Source: an uncultured Duncaniella sp.
GTDB lineage: Bacteria; Bacteroidota; Bacteroidia; Bacteroidales; Muribaculaceae
Direction: 5' to 3'
Length of the DNA: 64,000 nucleotides
Assembly: GCA_910584825.1 (NCBI GenBank)
Contig: CAJUCI010000003.1
Coordinates: 94,403 to 158,402 of the forward strand
Position numbers and translations under genes: made by a program. Numbering within the stretch: position 1 is the stretch's first letter; each line of letters opens with the position of its first letter. Positions 18,627 through 26,684 of this stretch are shown here, in pieces. The notes beneath the pieces were generated by a model. The model was not told where the DNA came from. It saw nothing but the letters and a program-made list of their open reading frames with translations, and made no database searches.

Positions 18627-20072
18627 TCAAATCTCGGAGCCGACCACCTGATTGGACAGCTCGCGCAGTGATGCCTCGCGTGACTCAAGCTCGCGCTCGG
18701 CCTTGAGGATATCATTGCCGATTGAAGTGTCGCCCTGCGCATAGCGTCGGCGCATCTTCTCAAGCTCGTCGCGGAACACCTGAACCGAAGCCTTCTCCTT
18801 CAGATAGTTCTGCATAGCCTTGCGGGCCATGTTGGAGCGGAAATCACTGAGCCTATGCAGCACACGCCCGTCAGGCATGGCGAAGTCAAAATCATTTACC
18901 GGCGACGACCTGCGTGCCTCGGCGGCCGACTCTATCCTGCGCTTGATGTCTGCATAATCGGCTCCGTCAGCCCAAGTGTCAGCGATAGATGTGACCTTGG
19001 CATAATCTGTCAGTCCGGGAGTGTCGGTGGCATAATTATTGCGAAGTTCCTGCGGGATAAAGGTATAGACCGTCACCATATCGGGGATGCAGTTACGGTC
19101 GGTCACCCACCACCCTACTCCGTTCTGCTCGTCGATGGCATAGAGATAGTCGTTGTAGGGCGAGTTATAGGGCATACCTATATTGGAAGGCTGGAGAAAT
19201 CCATCCTCGTCACGACGCGAGATAAAGATGTCGAGATTGCCGAGCGACTCCTCTCCGTCGGCCGCGAAGTAAAGAGTCACACCGTCAGCCATCAGGAAGG
19301 GATATGACACACTCGTGCCGTTGTCCGAGCCAAACACCGAAGCGTAGTCAAACAGTTTGCGCGGCACATCCCAACTTTCATCCGACAGGCGTGAAGACTC
19401 ATACATAGAAGTGCCTCCATCAGCATCGGCACCCACCCATATCATATCGTCACCACTCTCGGTGAGATATGCCGGGGCCACGATGTCGGTCATGCCGAGA
19501 CGGTCAAGGTCGGCGTCGGAAATCACACGCTCCACCACAGTCTGACCCTGCAGCGAACCTGCACTGCGTGCCATCTTTACAGCCTCGAAAAACTCCTCGG
19601 CCGGAACATTTATGCTGTCGATTATCTGAATCTTCTCCACACGGTCGAGCATCGAACGGCCAAGGTCTATTCTGTCTGAAAGATACTCGGTCCAGTCAAT
19701 CGGCTCGGTGTTCAGTCCATAGGTGAAGTTTGCGTCCTTCTCAGCCTCGGCCTTAGTGCGCTTGGCCACGTACTTGTCGAGATACTCCCGCGCGCTATCG
19801 AAGTCATAGAGATAATACGCAGCCTCGGCGGCACCGAGATTGCCCGAGTTACCACCTTTCATATAGAAAGGGATAGCCTCGGCATAGCGTCCGGCATCCT
19901 TGAGCGCATCGCCCGCAGCACGGTTGAGCGACTGGTTGCGCGGAGCCTTGCGGGCAGCCTCTATCGCCGCCGTGACATCGGCATCAGCCGCCTCCTGGGC
20001 GCAAAGGCCGTTGCCGGCCAGCAGAATGGCCGGCAACGCGAGTGACAATATTTTACGCAGAGTCGAAATCAT
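18627..20072 (-). CDS. secreted TPR/PD40-repeat protein
   Basis: A 481-residue exported protein: signal peptide ending NGLCAQ (~26), a TPR-like segment (residues ~45-110, AGDALKDAGRYAEAIPFYMK), then a PD40/WD40-like beta-propeller region (residues ~190-340) with repeats such as DMIWVGADADGGTSMYES, PFLMADGVTLYFAADGEESL and SRRDEDGFLQPSNIGMPYNS. It ends with a coiled-coil-forming stretch (~400-475). The layout resembles Bacteroidota OmpA-like PD40 proteins but the OmpA domain is missing. It overlaps nfnB by 4 nt (20069-20072), which is odd for a periplasmic protein following a cytosolic flavoenzyme. Function unknown; a structural or sensing role at the envelope is possible. Confidence 0.7.
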   Translation of the reverse strand: MISTLRKILSLALPAILLAGNGLCAQEAADADVTAAIEAARKAPRNQSLNRAAGDALKDAGRYAEAIPFYMKGGNSGNLGAAEAAYYLYDFDSAREYLDKYVAKRTKAEAEKDANFTYGLNTEPIDWTEYLSDRIDLGRSMLDRVEKIQIIDSINVPAEEFFEAVKMARSAGSLQGQTVVERVISDADLDRLGMTDIVAPAYLTESGDDMIWVGADADGGTSMYESSRLSDESWDVPRKLFDYASVFGSDNGTSVSYPFLMADGVTLYFAADGEESLGNLDIFISRRDEDGFLQPSNIGMPYNSPYNDYLYAIDEQNGVGWWVTDRNCIPDMVTVYTFIPQELRNNYATDTPGLTDYAKVTSIADTWADGADYADIKRRIESAAEARRSSPVNDFDFAMPDGRVLHRLSDFRSNMARKAMQNYLKEKASVQVFRDELEKMRRRYAQGDTSIGNDILKAERELESREASLRELSNQVVGSEI

Positions 20073-21529
20073 ATAGACAAGGCTTCGTGCATTGACTGTG
20101 CGGCACGACGGCCATCACCCATTGCGAGAATCACTGTTGCACCACCGCGCACGATGTCGCCACCGGCATACAGGTCGCTCAGCGATGACTGCATGGTGCT
20201 GTCGTTGACCACAATGGTGCCTCGGCGCGACACTTCGAGGTCGCTGATGGCATGGGGGATGAGAGGATTGGGTGACACACCCACGCTCACAATCACGAGG
20301 TCGACAGGAATCTCATCAATAGCACCGGGGATGGGCTGAGGCGAACGGCGGCCCGACTCGTCAGGCTCGCCAAGCTCCATGCGCTGCACCCTCATGGCAC
20401 GCACACGTCCATGCTCGTCGGCAAGATACTCGATGGGATTGCAGAGCGTCATGAACTCAACGCCCTCCTCCTTGGCATGATGCACCTCCTCGATTCGGGC
20501 GGGCATCTCGGCCTCGCCGCGACGGTAGACAATCATAGCCGCCTCAGCACCCTGACGGCGTGCGGTGCGCACCGAGTCCATCGCTGTGTTACCGCCACCG
20601 ATGACGGCCACGCGACGTCCCTTGAGCACGGGGGTATCCTCGCCGGGGCGTCCGGCACCCATGAGGTTGATGCGGGTGAGATACTCGTTGCTCGACATCA
20701 CACCTATATAATTCTCGCCGGGAATACCCATGAATCGGGGCAGTCCTGCGCCTGAGGCCACGAATATGCCCTTATAGTCAAGAGCGTGGAGGTCGTCATA
20801 CGATAGGGTCTTGCCCACAACACAGTCCTTGACAAACTTAACGCCGAGGGCGCGCAGACCGTCAATCTCAGCCTCGACCACAGTGTTGGGCAGGCGGAAC
20901 TCGGGGATGCCGTATTTGAGCACTCCGCCAATCTCATGCAGTGCCTCATAGACCGTGACGTCATATCCGCGCTTAATCATATCACCGGCAAACGAGAGTC
21001 CGGCAGGGCCTGAACCGACCACGGCCACCTTGATGCCGTTGCACTCGGGACGCTTCACCTCCACGGGATGCTCGGCATGCTCCATGCGCTCATAATCAGC
21101 TGCAAAACGCTCAAGATAGCCGATGGCCACAGGCTCTTTTTTCATCTTGTTGTATATGCAGCGTGACTCGCACTGCTTCTCCTGCGGACACACACGGCCA
21201 CACACGGCAGGAAGCGCGCTGGTGTTCTTCAGCACAGCGGCGGCCTCAAGAAACTCTCCGCGCTCCACATTCTTGATGAAGCCGGGGATGTTGACTGCCA
21301 CGGGGCATCCCTGCATACACTGGGGGTCGGGACAGTCAAGACAGCGCGAGGCCTCGAGCAAAGCCTGCTCGGCCGAGAGGCCCTGGTTGACCTCCTCATT
21401 GCATGTCACACGATATGATGCCGGGAGCTGTGGCATCACTACGCGGGGAGTGGCTGTGCGCTCCTTCGCGCTTTTCTCATTGCGAAGCGTCACACGCCAT
21501 GCCGCATCGCGGTTAATATCCTGATTCAT
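20069..21529 (-). CDS. nfnB: NADPH-ferredoxin transhydrogenase large subunit NfnB (GltD-like)
   Basis: A 486-residue FAD/[4Fe-4S] oxidoreductase of the glutamate synthase small-subunit family. The N-terminal cysteine sets CLDCPDPQCMQGCP and CGRVCPQEKQCESRC bind two [4Fe-4S] clusters, then FAD (VVGSGPAGLSFAGDM) and NAD(P)H (VIGGGNTAMDSVRTA) Rossmann motifs follow. The gene is directly downstream of, and overlaps by 4 nt with, a DHOD-B-like flavoprotein (nfnA). This pairing is the hallmark of the electron-bifurcating NfnAB complex, which couples NADH and reduced ferredoxin to NADP+ reduction. The alternative, a glutamate synthase beta subunit, is less likely because no gltB is near. Confidence 0.88.
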   Translation of the reverse strand: MNQDINRDAAWRVTLRNEKSAKERTATPRVVMPQLPASYRVTCNEEVNQGLSAEQALLEASRCLDCPDPQCMQGCPVAVNIPGFIKNVERGEFLEAAAVLKNTSALPAVCGRVCPQEKQCESRCIYNKMKKEPVAIGYLERFAADYERMEHAEHPVEVKRPECNGIKVAVVGSGPAGLSFAGDMIKRGYDVTVYEALHEIGGVLKYGIPEFRLPNTVVEAEIDGLRALGVKFVKDCVVGKTLSYDDLHALDYKGIFVASGAGLPRFMGIPGENYIGVMSSNEYLTRINLMGAGRPGEDTPVLKGRRVAVIGGGNTAMDSVRTARRQGAEAAMIVYRRGEAEMPARIEEVHHAKEEGVEFMTLCNPIEYLADEHGRVRAMRVQRMELGEPDESGRRSPQPIPGAIDEIPVDLVIVSVGVSPNPLIPHAISDLEVSRRGTIVVNDSTMQSSLSDLYAGGDIVRGGATVILAMGDGRRAAQSMHEALSI

Positions 21530-22326
21530 TTGTGCTGGGTCTCAAAGTTGTAACTTTTCATTCGCATCATCATCTCGTCGAAGTCCACCTTGTGGGCATC
21601 AAACTCCGGGCCGTCGATGCATACAAACTTGGTCTTGCCGTCGACGGTGACGCGACACGCGCCACACATGCCGGTGCCGTCAACCATGATGGTGTTGAGC
21701 GAACACATCGTGGGCACCTCATATTTCTTGGTGGTCAGGGCCACGAATTTCATCATCACGGCGGGACCGATGGCCACCACGAGGTCAACCTTCTCGCGCT
21801 GAATCACTTCCTCGACTCCGGCTGTCACAAGGCCCTTGCGTCCGGCCGAGCCGTCATCGGTCATGATGATTACCTCGTCGCTGTAACGTGCCACCTCATC
21901 CTGGAGGATAATCAGGTCGGCGTTGCGTGCAGCCAGAATCGAGATTACACGATTGCCGGCCTCCTTCATCGCCTTAATGATAGGCAGAAGCGGAGCTACA
22001 CCCACACCGCCACCGCAGCACACCACAGTGCCGACATTGGCGATATGCGTAGCCTGGCCGAGAGGACCTACAATATCGGTGAACGAGTCGCCCGGCTCAA
22101 GGGCGCATATCTTGGCTGTAGACACGCCCACCTCCTGGACTACGAGAGTAATGGTGCCGCGCTCGATGTCGGCATCAGCTATGGTCAGAGGGATGCGCTC
22201 GCCTCCCTCACCCACGCGCACAATCACGAAATGACCTGCACGGCGTGCAAGAGCTATCATCGGGGCCTCGACCACGAGTTTGACCACATGCTCCGAAAAA
22301 TGCTCCTTGGCTATAATCTTATGCAT
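21526..22326 (-). CDS. nfnA: NADH-dependent ferredoxin:NADP+ oxidoreductase small subunit NfnA
   Basis: A 266-residue FAD and [2Fe-2S] protein of the dihydroorotate dehydrogenase electron-transfer (PyrK) superfamily. It shows the FAD-binding region with RIPLTIADAD (~50-60), the Gly-rich nucleotide loop CCGGGVGVAPLLPIIKAM (~103-120) and the C-terminal cysteine set with CSLNTIMVDGTGMCGACRV and a further Cys (FVCIDGPEF). It begins the operon. NfnA takes electrons from NADH in the NfnAB transhydrogenase. No pyrD is adjacent, which argues against the PyrK assignment. Its promoter is at 22361-22392. Confidence 0.87.
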   Translation of the reverse strand: MHKIIAKEHFSEHVVKLVVEAPMIALARRAGHFVIVRVGEGGERIPLTIADADIERGTITLVVQEVGVSTAKICALEPGDSFTDIVGPLGQATHIANVGTVVCCGGGVGVAPLLPIIKAMKEAGNRVISILAARNADLIILQDEVARYSDEVIIMTDDGSAGRKGLVTAGVEEVIQREKVDLVVAIGPAVMMKFVALTTKKYEVPTMCSLNTIMVDGTGMCGACRVTVDGKTKFVCIDGPEFDAHKVDFDEMMMRMKSYNFETQHK

Positions 22327-22360
22327 AAGTAACGAATATGTTCTTAATATTTTAGATTCA

Positions 22361-22392
22361 CAAAGATACTACAAGTTATGAAAATAAACAAA
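22361..22392 (-). promoter_or_regulatory. promoter of the nfnAB-floA operon
   Basis: On the minus strand: TTTG (22389-22392), 20-bp spacer, TATCTTTG (22361-22368). The leader is about 28 nt. A single strong promoter fits with the overlapping genes downstream. Confidence 0.72.
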
Positions 22393-22431
22393 AATCACAA
22401 CGTTACTTATAGACATCTTTGACAAACCACC

Positions 22432-23001
22432 CTACAACACATACCCGTCAGGCAAAAAATATCCAATTATACATCTTGGATTACGTATACAAATCTGAAT
22501 ATGATTCTTATCGAAAAAACCTGCAGTAGGATACAGTTCGTTACCTTCCCAAAAACCAGCCCTGACCGAGTCATATTCCAACAATCCTTTTGAACGATTA
22601 AAATCATGTAGACTCTCAATCGTGTAGCAATCAAGGTGCCTCAGCATCAATTCCCCCGTTTCGCCTCGTTTTCCCGGCTTATTTACTCTCACCCCACCTT
22701 GGTCAAACACCGGCTTAACCACACTATCCCATATACCTTTAAGATTTAGCAGATTCTCACGCATTGTCAAGTCCAAGCAATATCCTAAATCCAAAATCGC
22801 GCCCAATACGAATGGTTCCTTACATTGCTTAACTTCGGTGGCGAATTCTTCAGCCCTCAAAGGGTCATTTTCCCAAAAATATATCCCATTACCCAACCAA
22901 TCATACGAATTTTTACTCCGCGCCAATGAAGCCCGGCGCAACAACACCTGTTCAGCTATAGTTTTTTCACATCCGTGATATCCTATAATCGTGCCAATCA
23001 T
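22432..23001 (-). CDS. putative ADP-ribosyltransferase-like toxin (PARP/ART signatures)
   Basis: A 189-residue protein that I do not recognise as a named family. It opens MIGTIIGYHGCEKTIAEQVL and continues SYDWLGNGIYFWENDPLRAEEFA. The pair YHG then GxGIYF followed by a helix with Ala/Phe is the arrangement of the His and Tyr motifs in PARP-like ADP-ribosyltransferases (H-Y-[EDQ]); the third residue cannot be set with confidence. No signal peptide. The start is chosen because ATGA overlaps the stop of the small upstream gene by 4 nt; an in-frame ATG 9 nt earlier exists. Base composition is clearly more AT-rich than the neighbours, with AAT/TTT/ATA codons, which suggests transfer. Two-gene organisation with a small partner suggests a toxin-antitoxin unit; function is inference. 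Confidence 0.6.
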   Translation of the reverse strand: MIGTIIGYHGCEKTIAEQVLLRRASLARSKNSYDWLGNGIYFWENDPLRAEEFATEVKQCKEPFVLGAILDLGYCLDLTMRENLLNLKGIWDSVVKPVFDQGGVRVNKPGKRGETGELMLRHLDCYTIESLHDFNRSKGLLEYDSVRAGFWEGNELYPTAGFFDKNHIQICIRNPRCIIGYFLPDGYVL

Positions 23002-23192
23002 AGATTGCACATATTAGAATTGTCTATCGCAATATTGATAACACCTTTAGAGCTGACATCCATACCAAGTGAACGAAGATATGCACGGGATGTACGCACG
23101 GTACGGCTTTTAGCCTTGCCATATGCTATCATCATCTCATTCAATTCTTCTATGGGAATATCGGAAATACGAGTGTACGATGTTTTTTTCAT
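22998..23192 (-). CDS. small partner protein, putative antitoxin of the ART-like gene
   Basis: A 64-residue charged protein, MKKTSYTRISDIPIEELNEM onward, with a first helix IEELNEMMIAYGKAKSR and a basic middle (RTVRTSRAYLRSLG). No family recognised. An upstream in-frame ATG (23216) would lie before the expected transcription start defined by the -7 box at 23214-23221, so I use the ATG at 23192, roughly 15 nt into the transcript. Its stop overlaps the start of the ART-like gene (ATGA). Small size, first position and overlap are typical for antitoxins; the assignment is by context only. Confidence 0.5.
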   Translation of the reverse strand: MKKTSYTRISDIPIEELNEMMIAYGKAKSRTVRTSRAYLRSLGMDVSSKGVINIAIDNSNMCNL

Positions 23193-23213
23193 CTTATTAT
23201 ATTTTGTAATTTG

Positions 23214-23221
23214 CAAATTTA
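23214..23221 (-). promoter_or_regulatory. -7 box of the ART-like toxin-antitoxin unit
   Basis: TAAATTTG on the minus strand matches TAnnTTTG. No convincing TTTG -33 box is seen 19-21 bp upstream, which may mean control by a bound regulator. Confidence 0.5.
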
Positions 23222-23280
23222 ATCCTTTTATTCTATAATAACAATATAAAAATCACTTTTACTAAACGAAATATTGAAAA

Positions 23281-23314
23281 ATGTCCTGACTATCGTTTAT
23301 AATAGCCAGGACAT
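23281..23314 (-). terminator. terminator after asnS
   Basis: ATGTCCTG-A-CTAT (23281-23293) pairs with ATAG-C-CAGGACAT (23302-23314). On the minus strand it is followed by TTTTCAATATTTCG. It lies 28 nt beyond the asnS stop. Confidence 0.7.
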
Positions 23315-23341
23315 AAATAAAATTATTTATTCTAACAAAAT

Positions 23342-24733
23342 TTAGAACTCAGCCTTGCCCGGGGTGCGGGGGAAGGGGATTACGTCGCGGATGTTGGTCA
23401 TGCCGGTAACGAAGAGCACCAGACGCTCAAATCCGAGACCGAAGCCCGAGTGAGGCACGGTGCCGAAGCGGCGGGTGTCGAGATACCACCACATATCCTT
23501 CATGGGGATATTCAGCTCCTCGATACGTGCAAGCAGCTTATCGTAGTTCTCCTCACGCTCCGAGCCGCCGATAATCTCGCCGATGTTGGGGAAGAGCACA
23601 TCCATAGCGCGGACAGTCTTACCGTCCTCGTTCTGCTTCATGTAGAATGCCTTGATTTCCTTGGGATAGTCGGTAAGGATTACAGGCTTCTTGAAATGCT
23701 CCTCTACGAGGTAACGCTCGTGCTCGCTCTGGAGGTCGGTGCCCCAATGCACGGGGAACTCAAACTTCTTGCCCGACTCCTCGAGTATCTTGACTCCCTC
23801 GGTGTAGGTCAGGCGCACGAACTCGTTGTCGACCACAAAGCGAAGACGCTCCTCAAGGTCCTTGTCGAAACGCTCGGCAAGGGCACGGATGTCATCGATG
23901 TTATGCTCGAGAGCGTAGTTGATGCAATACTTCACAAACTCCTCGGCAAGGTCCATATTGTCAGAGATGTCATAGAATGCCATCTCAGGCTCAATCATCC
24001 AGAACTCCGAGAGGTGACGGGGAGTGTTGGAATTCTCGGCGCGGAATGTGGGGCCGAAGGTGTAAATCTGGCCGAGCGCAGTCGCACCAAGCTCGCCTTC
24101 GAGCTGACCCGACACGGTGAGTGCCGTGGGCTTGGCATAGAAATCCTTGGAGTAGTCCACCTTGCCCTCCTCATCCTTCGGGAGGTTGTTGAGGTCGAGT
24201 GTGGTAACCTGGAACATCGCGCCGGCTCCCTCACAGTCACTTGCCGTGATGAGCGGGGTGTGGAAATAGTAGAAGCCGCGCTCGTTGAAGAACTTGTGGA
24301 TTGCGAAAGCGAGCGAACTGCGGATACGGAGCACCGAACCGAAGAAGTTGGTGCGCGGACGCAGATGTGCGATTTCGCGAAGGAACTCGAGCGAGTGGCC
24401 CTTCTTCTGCAGCGGATAAGTGGCAGGGTCGGCTGTGCCGTAAAGCTCGATGCTGTCAGCCTGAATCTCGGAGGTCTGCCCCTTGCCCATCGACTCGACG
24501 AGCTTGCCGACGACACGGACGCTCGAGCCGGTGGTCACTGGCTTGAGCTGCTCGTCGGTGAAACGCGACATGTCGAGTACCACCTGAATATTATTGACCG
24601 TGGAGCCGTCGTTGAGCTGTACGAACTGTACATGTTTATTGCCACGGCGGGTGCGTACCCAACCCTTGGCCTCAACCTCCGTGCCCATGAGCGACGGAGT
24701 GGTAAGAAGGTCCTTTACGGTTGTTTTCTTCAT
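23342..24733 (-). CDS. asnS: asparaginyl-tRNA synthetase
   Basis: A class II aminoacyl-tRNA synthetase of 463 residues, the normal length for AsnRS. It has an N-terminal OB-fold anticodon domain (GTEVEAKGWVRTRRGNKHVQF), motif 2 around FRAENSNTPRHLSEFWMIEPEMAF (family-specific for AsnRS rather than AspRS), and motif 3 GFGLGFERLVLFVTGMTNIRD near the C terminus. The ending NIRDVIPFPRTPGKAEF is typical for AsnRS. It charges tRNA-Asn with asparagine in the cytoplasm. The gene is separated from rluB by 27 nt and may be part of the same transcript. The adjoining ART-like island begins just beyond its terminator. Confidence 0.97.
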   Translation of the reverse strand: MKKTTVKDLLTTPSLMGTEVEAKGWVRTRRGNKHVQFVQLNDGSTVNNIQVVLDMSRFTDEQLKPVTTGSSVRVVGKLVESMGKGQTSEIQADSIELYGTADPATYPLQKKGHSLEFLREIAHLRPRTNFFGSVLRIRSSLAFAIHKFFNERGFYYFHTPLITASDCEGAGAMFQVTTLDLNNLPKDEEGKVDYSKDFYAKPTALTVSGQLEGELGATALGQIYTFGPTFRAENSNTPRHLSEFWMIEPEMAFYDISDNMDLAEEFVKYCINYALEHNIDDIRALAERFDKDLEERLRFVVDNEFVRLTYTEGVKILEESGKKFEFPVHWGTDLQSEHERYLVEEHFKKPVILTDYPKEIKAFYMKQNEDGKTVRAMDVLFPNIGEIIGGSEREENYDKLLARIEELNIPMKDMWWYLDTRRFGTVPHSGFGLGFERLVLFVTGMTNIRDVIPFPRTPGKAEF

Positions 24734-24760
24734 AATGATGATTGGTTAGAATAGTTTTAT

Positions 24761-26290
24761 TTACTCAAACGAGCCCATCTTGAGATAGTTGACCTCGTCC
24801 TGTGTGAGGTAACGCCAGCGGCCGCGGGGGAGGTTCTTCTTGGTGAGACCTGCGAAGTACACGCGGTCGAGCTTGGTGACATGATAACCAAGGCTCTCGA
24901 AGATACGGCGCACGATGCGGTTGCGGCCCGAGTGAATCTCGATACCGGCCTGGTTGCGGTCAGTCTCGGTAGCATACGAGATAGCGTCGGCGTGGATGGG
25001 CCCGTCCTCAAGCTCGATGCCGTCGGCGATACGCTGCATGTCATCCTCGGCGATGTCATGGTCAGTCCACACGTGGTAGATTTTCTTCTTGACAAACTTG
25101 GGATGTGTGAGCTTGGATGCGAGGTCGCCGTCATTGGTGAGCAGGAGCACACCGGTGGTGTTGCGGTCGAGACGTCCTACGGGATAGATACGCTCCTCGC
25201 ATGCACCCTTCACGAGGTCCATGACGGTCAGACGTCCGTTGGGGTCGTCGCTTGTGGTCACGCAATCCTTGGGCTTGTTGAGGAGGATGTAGCACTTCTT
25301 CTCAAGTGTCACCACCTTGTCGTCATACTCCACGACATCGCTGTGGCTGATTTTGGTGCCAAGCTCGGTCACGACCTCGCCGTTGACCTTGATGAGACCC
25401 TTGAGGATGAACTCGTCAGCCTCACGGCGCGAGCAGAGACCGGCATTGGCCATGAACTTGTTGAGGCGGAGCTGCTCGTTGGGATCGGGCAGCGGAGTCT
25501 CATACTCGATGCGCTTGGGGCGCGGAGTGAAGCTGCGTCCGCCCTGAGGCATGCCGAACTGGTTCTGACGGGGGCCCTTGTTCTGGTAGCCGCCCTGACG
25601 ATTGTTCTGATAGCCGCCCTGGCGGTTGTTCTGGTAACCACCCTGACGGTTGTTCTGGTAGCCGCCCTGACGGTTGTTCTGATAGCCACCCTGCTGACGG
25701 GGCTGGTAACCGCCCTGCTGGCGAGGCTGATAGCCACCCTGCTGACGGGGCTGGTAGCCGCCCTGCTGACGGTTGTTATAATTGTTGCGGGGCTGATAGC
25801 CGCCCTGCTGACGGTTGTAATTGTTGCGGGGCTGATAACCGCCTTGCTGACGGTTATAATTGTTGCGGGGCTGATAGCCGCCGGTCTGAGCCGCAGAGCC
25901 TTCGGTCTGCTCTGACTCGCCGGTAGCACCCTCGGTCACATGACCCTCGGTCTGAGGCACATGCGGACGGGGCTGATAGCCGCCCTGACGATTGTATCCA
26001 CCCTGATTGCCATAGCGATTGTTCTGGTAGCCACCCTGATTGCCATATCGGTTGTTCTGATAACCGCCCTGACGATTGTAGTTGTTGCGGGGCTGATAGG
26101 GACGCTGGGGACGGTCGCCATATGACTGTGAGCCATACGACGAAGTGTGCTGCTGTCCGTCGGCACCTGCCTCTGACGAGGGAGTGAAATCGCTTGAGCT
26201 GTTGTTGTCGCGACCGCCGTCATGTGAATCGACGGGGTAAGGGCGCGCACCGATGCGGGGTCTTTTACCTTTCTTTTCGTTGCTGTCCAT
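24761..26290 (-). CDS. rluB: RNA pseudouridine synthase (RluB/RsuA family) with repeat-rich N-terminal extension
   Basis: A 509-residue protein. The C-terminal half holds an S4 RNA-binding domain (LRLNKFMANAGLCSRREADE, ~275) and the pseudouridine synthase domain with the catalytic motif GRLDRNTTGVLLL (Asp at ~375) and ending GRNRIVRRIFESLGYHVTKL. The RsuA/RluB branch modifies U2605 (RluB) or U516 (RsuA) in E. coli rRNA; which applies here is uncertain. The first ~265 residues are low complexity, rich in Gly, Tyr, Gln, Asn and Arg, with tandem units GGYQPRQQ, GGYQNNRQ and GGYQPRNNYNRQ. Such tails probably bind RNA or promote condensation (inference). A -7 box TAACTTTG (minus, 26469-26476) implies a leader of about 170 nt. 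Confidence 0.9.
   Translation of the reverse strand: MDSNEKKGKRPRIGARPYPVDSHDGGRDNNSSSDFTPSSEAGADGQQHTSSYGSQSYGDRPQRPYQPRNNYNRQGGYQNNRYGNQGGYQNNRYGNQGGYNRQGGYQPRPHVPQTEGHVTEGATGESEQTEGSAAQTGGYQPRNNYNRQQGGYQPRNNYNRQQGGYQPRNNYNNRQQGGYQPRQQGGYQPRQQGGYQPRQQGGYQNNRQGGYQNNRQGGYQNNRQGGYQNNRQGGYQNKGPRQNQFGMPQGGRSFTPRPKRIEYETPLPDPNEQLRLNKFMANAGLCSRREADEFILKGLIKVNGEVVTELGTKISHSDVVEYDDKVVTLEKKCYILLNKPKDCVTTSDDPNGRLTVMDLVKGACEERIYPVGRLDRNTTGVLLLTNDGDLASKLTHPKFVKKKIYHVWTDHDIAEDDMQRIADGIELEDGPIHADAISYATETDRNQAGIEIHSGRNRIVRRIFESLGYHVTKLDRVYFAGLTKKNLPRGRWRYLTQDEVNYLKMGSFE
25580..25890 (-). repeat. in-frame tandem repeats in rluB (24-bp and 39-bp units)
   Basis: Within rluB the DNA repeats in 24-bp units coding GGYQPRQQ (three copies) and GGYQNNRQ (four copies), and in 39-bp units coding GGYQPRNNYNRQQ (about three copies). 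All are multiples of three, so copy-number change keeps the frame. Units differ mostly at synonymous positions. Borders are approximate. Confidence 0.85.
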
Positions 26291-26684
26291 GATAGTTTTT
26301 TAGAATTGGGAATGTAAAATGATTTTGATAATACCGGCCTCGCGGCTGGATGTAATTGATTGATGTGGAAATGAATTAATACTGATTAAGTGTTTGAAAT
26401 CAAATTGACTTAATGTGGAAACGATTTTTATTGTTAAAAAGTTGATAATATTGTGTGAATCATTGGCGCAAAGTTAAGAAATTATGATTGCACAGACAAG
26501 ATTGAGCAAATTATTATTATTAAAATTATGCCCGGCCAATTCACAAAGAATGTTAAAAACACAACTTGCCGGTTAAACTTATCCCCTCCTGCAACGTCTT
26601 TAAGATAAACCGACAGCCTGACGGCAAAGAATGAACGAACAAAACAACAAACAACAAAACGAACAATAACGAACGAACACGACA
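26291..26684. other. intergenic region between divergent rluB and the Spy-like gene
   Basis: 394 nt without a supported gene. It contains the minus-strand -7 box of rluB (CAAAGTTA as read on +, 26469-26476) and an AT-rich rluB leader. Just before the Spy-like gene lies a 40-50 nt stretch almost free of T (repeated AACAAAAC/CGAAC units, ~26630-26680), which would give an unstructured leader. No clear TAnnTTTG box is seen for the Spy-like gene, so a different sigma factor is possible. Confidence 0.6.

Noticed and set aside
20069..21529. Glutamate synthase small subunit (gltD)
   Set aside because: No gltB is adjacent, and the overlap with a DHOD-B-like [2Fe-2S] flavoprotein fits NfnAB better.
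23450..24754. Long plus-strand frame opposite asnS
   Set aside because: Antisense shadow of asnS with no recognisable motif or promoter.
25560..25890. CRISPR-like regular repeat array
   Set aside because: The repeats are in frame, contiguous without unique spacers, and code the Gly/Gln-rich tail of the pseudouridine synthase.
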